DNA from: Archilochus colubris
Lineage: Eukaryota; Chordata; Aves; Apodiformes; Trochilidae
Assembly: GCA_023079485.1 (NCBI GenBank)
Contig: CM041090.1
Coordinates: 37,474,874-37,538,873 of the forward strand
DNA: 64,000 nucleotides
Direction of reading: 5' to 3'
Below the pieces are notes generated by a model. The model was not told the origin of the DNA and searched no databases. It saw only the letters and a program-made list of their open reading frames with translations. Below, in pieces: positions 57,648 to 64,000 of the stretch. A program made the position numbers and the translations under genes. How positions within the stretch are numbered: position 1 is the first letter of the stretch; every line of letters begins with the position of its first letter.

Positions 57648-59539
57648 CCCTTAGGATGGGGAGTTTACTCCTCCTGCAGCACAGCTCAATGTTCACTTTG
57701 CTTTCACTTCTTCAGGTGGGCCTGGGTGGAGTACCTGAGGGAAATTCCTCTTCTGTATCTCTCCAATGCTCCTTCTGCTCAGCCCCCTACACAAAGTACA
57801 TCCAGCACAGCCTGACTCTCCAGGGGCTCTGCTGGAGTTGTTATCCTGCCTTTAGCCAGACTAGACTGCCCTGTTCTCTGACCACATGGGATACTAGAAG
57901 TCCCTCAGAATTTTTTTTGGAATGGCAAGAAATAACCATCTGAATCCTGTACTCCCAGGGAGCCTTGGATTTAATTCAGACACATATGCAAATTTATCTC
58001 TCATTAGGAGTCATCACTTGAAATTCCTGAGAAATGATGGGCTTGCTTTCACCCAAAGAAGAGGCAGAGAAGACCACCTTTCAGATTTAGTTTTTACTCA
58101 TTATCACCTGCAAATTTAGGGAAGAAACCTCTTAACTTACACACACTTTCCCAAGTGCTACCTACCTTATTTTCTCTGTATGCACATGGATACAGGAAGC
58201 ATTTATACAATTCACTAAGTTAAAAGCTCTTGTTTTAAGGCAGAATTTGGTCATACTTTTAAATAATATCCACAGGCTTGCCCCCATCAACTCAAGAGAA
58301 ATTGCTGGTGGAGCAATACACTACCCATTATAGCACCTTGTGGGGAAGTTTCTTGTGTCTGATGGTTACCCAAGTGACTGAAGGACCTAAGGCAGCCCCA
58401 TATTCACTCTTCTGGGCAGCAACAGAATGATAAACTCCTGTAGAAAGTTTTGAGTGTCTTTTTTACTTAACAAGATGAAAACTGGCTGAGCTGTTGCAGA
58501 AGGGTCCCCATACCTCTCTCTCACTGAAGATGAAGTGGTGGGTTGCCATCTGCCCTGCAACATTCCTGAGCCCTTCTCTTGCTATCCAGAAACACCTCTG
58601 TGTGCTGCCTCCTACCAAAGGCAGATGACTTTTGCCAGCAAGCACTCGTATTGAATTTTGCTCTGTGCTAAATAAATGTACAAACAAGCCAAAAAATCTA
58701 AGGAGCTAACTGAAAAGCCCCTAGTTTCGGGGCTTCTCTGATATATGGGCTCACAAGAAAGGGAGAAGAGGCTTTACCTTTCTAGATTAAAGATTTTTTT
58801 GACTTCTTGGTCAGGCTTCAAATCTCTATGGAAGCAAAGGGGATTTAAAATATGGTACATATAAGGAGCCCCCCTCTGGGTGCTTTAGAGCCATGCAAGC
58901 TTCCTCTTGGCTGATGGCAGGAAGGAAACCCAAATTCCCTCAACTTGTGTTCAGACAGCCAAAAATGAATCTATAAAGCACGGGTCATCAGAGCAAGACC
59001 AGCCTCCTGCTGACCCATGGAAGATCTTGATTGCTATAGCTGAGTCTGAAGCACTCATTCTCAGACACAACAGCCCCTTGACATTAACGTGGCAGAGCAA
59101 AGGGGATTTTAAGCAAGTCTGTGAGAGCAAAGTCTAAAGAAGATTTGGGGGGAGGGTTGTACGGTGGATGTGTGTGTGAGGTATTTGTTGTGGTGTTAAA
59201 GTGCAGAGAGTGCCAAGGTATCCAGAGCTGGGAAGTGGACTCAATGAAATGAAGCAGCAAAGAGTTCACTAAAGCAGAATACTGCCTTTGAGTCAGCACC
59301 ACTTCCAGCCTATTGTTCTCTAAGAAAAAACCGATCAATTTGAAGTTTTTCTTTTGCATGCTTGGCACTATATTGCTGATGTAATATTACTCCCAAATAT
59401 GGGTCATGTTTGCTCTCACCTGAGCTCCTTCCCTTTCAATCCCTTTCACTATTCACACAAATCCATTGGCATTTGGATTCCCCTGTGCTGTTTCACCTGT
59501 GTTGGGCAGGAGTGCAGGCTGCTAAAACCACAGCTTCTG

Positions 59540-59600
59540 TACCTTCCTCTTTTCTTCCTCTTTCTGCACCTTCCTCTTTTCCCCTTCTTTTCTTTTCTTG
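59540..59600. repeat. Pyrimidine-rich tract with an internal duplication
   Basis: An almost pure C/T stretch on the plus strand. CACCTTCCTCTTTTC-like sequence appears twice, about 27 bp apart. A polypurine/polypyrimidine tract of this kind can adopt non-B structure. Confidence 0.65.
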
Positions 59601-61010
59601 CCTGGTGTTTATTTTTCACAAGAAAACCACATGGAGGGGGACATAAGCATTTCTGCCCAGTCTCTTATCTTTGAAAGTGTTTTCTTCAAAAATACATGTT
59701 TTTAATAAGCTGGAGGAAGAACAGGTTTCAGTCTAATTTTTGTCCCCAAAACATCCAGCTACAGGCAAAGCAGCCCAAGCTTCACTGCTGGAAGGAGCAG
59801 CAGTGTTTCAGAAGGAAGTGTTTCAGAGCTCACACTAAGAGTGGAGGTTGGCACACAAGTGGCAACAGGCTCACTCAGCTTCAGCAGCTGTGACAGGACT
59901 GCAAGAAGGCAAAGCAATGCTAACACTTCCCTAGGGAGATGCAGCTTCCTAACCCCTGCTGTTACCTGGCTCTGCAGGTGAAAACATCTAAGATGCAATC
60001 ACACATCCAAGTGTCAAAGCCTTTGGACCAAACATTGCTATTTCAATCGTCAGTCCATGGTGTGACTCAGTAGGCACAGTTCTTTTCATCTGAAACAAGA
60101 TTTGGAAAGGAGAATCCCTGCAGCTCTCCCTGTGCATTTGCTTCCCATTATGCCATCCATTTTTGAGACCTGACTTTCCACTCTGTCCCTTTATTCTCCC
60201 TTCCATCTAAGTCTGACTGTGAGGAAGACAGCGTGACTGGATTGCATCTGAGCAAGTCATCCATGGAGCTGCCAAAATACCACCTGGCTTATGGGAAATG
60301 AGAGGATTCTATTTCATTTTGCAGTTTGCTCAGCTGAATCCTAACCCCCCTGCCTTCCTGGAATGCCACCCTCTTTGCTCAAGCACTTTTTGCTAGTGAC
60401 AATTCACACATTCAGAACATCAACATGCTGTAACAGAGTAAACTCCAACTGCAGCCTTGTGGTAAAAGATCTGGTGTGACACTTTCTGCTCTGTGACTGC
60501 TCACTAAGTTTCACAGTCTCTTTATCATCAGACACTGGTGATTACTCTGTCAGCTGATAGCAAAGACTATTTTGAAAAATTTCTTTTACAGACACAGACC
60601 AAATAGCTTCCTTGGCATAACTTCCTTCTGACTACATTCAGGTAAAGCCACGGAGAAACCTCTTTTTTTGCAGGGAATCAAAAGCTAAGCCAGATTTAGG
60701 TTTAGAATGAGTTAAAGTGATCAGAATCTATTCAGGAGCAATTGTCCTTTTCTGTACCTTGTTTCCCTCCCACAAGCAAATCCATGCCCAGTTCAACTTG
60801 CTCATACAAGTAGCAGAGACCTCAGTTGAAGTCCTCTTGCCTCACTTGAACAATCAATACCTAAATTCCCTAGTGACACACTCAGAGATTGGGCAGGGTA
60901 CATGAGTGAGATTTTCTTCCCTTCTCTAGGAGTATTGAGTCCAGCAAAATCCTGCTGATTTACACTTACTCTGCCCTACTCTTTCCCCAGCTCTTGAACA
61001 TCAAGAACAT

Positions 61011-61045
61011 TAAAAAAAAAACCAAAAAAACCAAAGAAAAAAATA
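61011..61045. repeat. A-rich tract with ACC interruptions
   Basis: A run of about ten A, then CC, A7, CC, AAAG, A6, TAAAC. Low complexity. Confidence 0.7.
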
Positions 61046-61574
61046 AACACTGAGGAAAATAGGTTAAAACTTATTTTTCTATAGCACAAATATTTCTACT
61101 TTCAATGCTAAACAGGGTCCCAAGGCACTGAGTTTGTATTTGTTTTCCGTGGTATCAATGCTCAAAAAATACCAGTAACACCCAGTGATCTAAACGAGGA
61201 CCTAAGGACATATTTTGGTTAGCATCAGGAAATTGCAAGGGTGAACAGGATGCAACCTTCAGAAATCTGGTGTTTTCTGATAGGAGAAATTGGTAAAGCA
61301 CAGTTATGGTGAAAAAAAGCAAAACAAAATAAAAGTATCCATGAAATTAAATCCTAAAGCCTATTATCCTTTTTTTACCATGGAGCTCTTCATGAAAGCA
61401 AATGGATCAGATACTTTCTAAACCTAGATATATCCATTTATAGAACACATCTAAGAACCTACCTCTAATTGCATCTTCCTGGCAGAAGAATTTGATTTTG
61501 TTTCAGAGCTTTATAACACTCAAGACTAAGTGAACTCTCCCTATTTCTGTTCAAGGTTAAGGCCAGAACTTTTA

Positions 61575-61735
61575 GTGAGGGAGCAGTCCAGTTATTAAGG
61601 CTATTAAGGCCTTAGCCTGCAATACAAGAGACACCAGGTTCAATTCTCTGGTCTTCCACAGACATCCTGTGCCAAGTAATTACATCTCTGCAGTAGCTTA
61701 GTCCCCTGATTTTCCAGAGCTCTTAATAGCACGGG
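61575..61735 (+). repeat. Old tRNA-derived SINE (MIR/CORE-like)
   Basis: TTAGCCTGCAATACAAGAGAC, CCAGGTTCAATTCTCTGG and TCTTCCACAGACATCCTGTG in this order resemble the tRNA-related head and conserved body of ancient amniote SINEs. GGTTCAATTCT at 61637-61647 matches a pol III B-box (GGTTCRANNCC type). The A-box is weak and there is no cloverleaf, so it is not a tRNA gene. The boundaries are approximate. Confidence 0.55.
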
Positions 61736-64000
61736 TTAGAATACGAATGAGAAAAAAAAAAATCTACATCTTTAGCAGATAGAAAATCATCTTCCTACAT
61801 AAAATAGCCACAAGGGAATAAAAAAGCCAGGTTCATTTTTCTCTGTTATACTGATACCTAAAAATACTGACTGAACATTATCAGTACACTGCAAATATAA
61901 TACCTGATCAGATATAGTATTGCTATAATTGAAAAGAAATGAAAGTGTGGGGGTTTTTTCCATTTTAATCTAGAGCCCCAGACACTCTCATGACAGGATG
62001 TTTTCTTCCTGTTAAAGCCAATATGCTCTGATGCCTCTAAAAGCTCAGCATGTGAAAGGGAAGAGGAAATGAGGCACTCTTCTAGCAAAGGAGCTTTTGA
62101 ACCCCAAAGCAGCTGCTATGATGTTGCTGAAATTCAGGCTGTAGCAAACTATCATCAATACTTGAAAAATGGAGAAGGCACTTCCAGGTAGCAGCCACCC
62201 AGAGAACAGAAACACTTTAAGATCTGAAGGTCCAGTAAAATTTCAATTGTAACTTCTGACTAAAAAGGCTTCTCGTTAATTCCCTAAATTTCAGCTTTTT
62301 CCCAAAGCAGTCATCTGCCTGAGAGAGCAGTGTTTCTCTTGAGCAACATGTGTGCATTTCAGAGTCAGTTTGGTTTTCATTTGGGTTTCTCCAGCAACAT
62401 GAGAGACCAGACAAGCAGAGTGGCTGGAGAGGGCACCTTTTTATCAGGCAATATAATCAGCAATTGCAACGCAGACTGTGCAGTTTTGGAGATGTTCAGT
62501 CAATCTCTATTCAAATTTTTAGCTCCCTCCTGCCCTCCCTGCTCCCTTCTGGCCCTCTTTCTCCAGTGCTACTCGTTATGCTTGCTGATCATAAAAGGGA
62601 CTTGCTGTTAAAAGTTGGGCTCTGAACATGGGCTAGACCAGCCTGGAGCAACTGCAGCTTGCACTGGATGTTTCTGTGAGGTTACTATCAGAATTAGGAA
62701 AATATTCATCTCTAAGAGGCTAAAACACAAATCATATTTCATTGTACCCTGAAATTCCCATTAAGATGAACATCTACCTGGCCACACTTTACCTCCATCT
62801 TATGCTTCTGTATGATACCTGCGACAAACCCACTCCACTATTACTTGTCTCTGCAGCAGAGGAATTGGCTCAGGTTTTCAAGAGCCCTAATCCAACACCT
62901 TGGATGCTGCTCCAGAATTTGAACTTCACATTTTTTATTTTTCATATGCTGCAAGCTATTTCCACAATCCAAGTGGGCCTCCAGCATAGCAAATTATCAC
63001 TTCTGAGCACAACCTGTGATTTCAAAGCACAACCCTTTGCCTCCTCAAGAAGTGGAGTTTGTTCTTAATTGATTTCTGTGGAATTTATCAGACGTATTTT
63101 CAGCTACAGAAAGTAATTACTCATTTCACATCTGATGGAAACCTTTTAGGAGAAAACTTCCAGATTTTCACTACTAATGCCCTGATGAAAGCAAACTCTC
63201 CTCTTTCCTTTAAATGATCTCATTCATTAACCCATTTCTTTGAGTCAGTGCTTCATGAGGTATTGTAAATTACAATCTTATCTAGCTATTTCTTTCACCT
63301 TCTATTAAAACAATAGTTAGTGCATCCAGTCTTAAACACATCTTTGTTCACACTGATTTTGTAAGGAAAGGAAATACTGTGATCCTTCTCTCTCCAAAGA
63401 GTGCTTAGAGTTAATAAGTGATTTTATCAGGGGCAGAAGTCAGTAGCAGAACAGCTAGGTTTCCTGGGTTAACACCCTCATAATTTGATCACCTTTTGAT
63501 TTATTACAGTATAGCCAGAGAGTTCCAGTGTATTTGGGCACTGCATGCACAGCCTGAAATCCTAAAAGGCTTCATTTCCATGTCATAGGCAAAGATGTGA
63601 GGCACACGGATTCAGACAGCTCCTGGGAAAACTCAGCAACACTTGGAAGAACAACATCTAAGTGAGGCCAGCAACAGCTTCCCTCAAACTGTTTGCTGTA
63701 CAGCCCCATTTATTTTTTTTTGTCTCACAAGCATAAAAATCACAAAGTTGTCTTTGTATGCATGTAGAGAGCAATCCCTAGGGAAAGGCTGATACTACAA
63801 GAGTCAGAAAGGAGGATTATCATTACTTCACTTCTTTGCCACTCCAGTTGCATGGAAATCATGTGGTCACTACTATTAAATACTGCTTGTATCTGCTGTT
63901 TCTGCTCTGGAAGATGACCATATGTTGTAAATCATTAAGTCACCAGGGGAATGCCCAGACACAGCCATGCACACACTCTGCTTGCCAAGTTGGCTGCTCA

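Larger units (their letters stand above)
50561..64000 (-). other. PRKCH: PRKCH intron upstream of the penultimate exon, part 2 (continues beyond the window)
   Basis: No exon is recognised on either strand. Contents seen: (TTTA)n at 53495-53522, a 12-bp x3 tandem at 57612-57647, a pyrimidine-rich tract at 59540-59600, an A-rich tract at 61011-61045, an old SINE-like element at 61575-61735, and a possible conserved block at 53230-53400. The intron is at least 16.9 kb. Its assignment to PRKCH rests on the acceptor at 47049-47048 and on finding no other gene. Confidence 0.7.

Noticed and set aside
61637..61647. Possible tRNA gene from a B-box
   Set aside because: No matching A-box or acceptor stem is seen, and the flanks look like a SINE body.

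Overview
This window looks like nuclear DNA from a bird. The evidence is (1) four truncated CR1 LINE copies with the avian 3' end (related to ATTCTATG repeats), (2) an exon at the left edge whose start, MDSPGGVTDKKR, matches the chicken HIF1A N-terminus as I remember it, and (3) vertebrate splice signals and CpG islands with no bacterial-style gene packing. I cannot name the species.

Layout. Both recognisable genes are on the minus strand and only parts of each are present. At the left edge is the 5' end of HIF1A: start of intron 1 (1-654), coding part of exon 1 (655-689), then the TATA-less, GC-box and E-box rich promoter/5' leader inside a CpG island (about 60-1190). A second CpG-rich block lies further upstream (about 1440-1800). 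From about 1.8 to 44.4 kb is intergenic DNA in which I find no protein-coding gene. It holds CR1 and older SINE fragments, A/T-rich simple repeats, several blocks that read like conserved regulatory DNA, a 22-bp perfect palindrome, and one striking object: a 1-kb minisatellite of a strict 10-bp unit at 32376-33376.

From 45.3 to 47.05 kb are the last two coding exons of PRKCH (protein kinase C eta): 46904-47047 (end of the kinase domain) and 45294-45440 (AGC-kinase tail with NFD, turn and hydrophobic motifs, and the stop codon). A plausible 3' UTR runs down to an ATTAAA near 44444. The rest, 47048-64000, is the large intron upstream of the penultimate exon; no further PRKCH exon was recognised in it. 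The PRKCH-then-HIF1A order on one strand agrees with the order I recall for human chromosome 14q23.

Most notable observations: the minisatellite, whose unit variants are mainly the two CpG-deamination products of one master CpG and whose right end has a younger higher-order (50-bp and 40-bp) structure; a candidate alternative terminal exon inside the last PRKCH intron (strong 3' splice site at 46507-46508 and AATAAA at 46091-46096), which would replace the regulatory C-terminal tail; and an 18-bp perfect palindrome of two CAGCTG E-boxes in the HIF1A promoter. The long open frames in the minisatellite and CpG islands are compositional artefacts. No retroviral gene, CRISPR array or toxin gene was seen.
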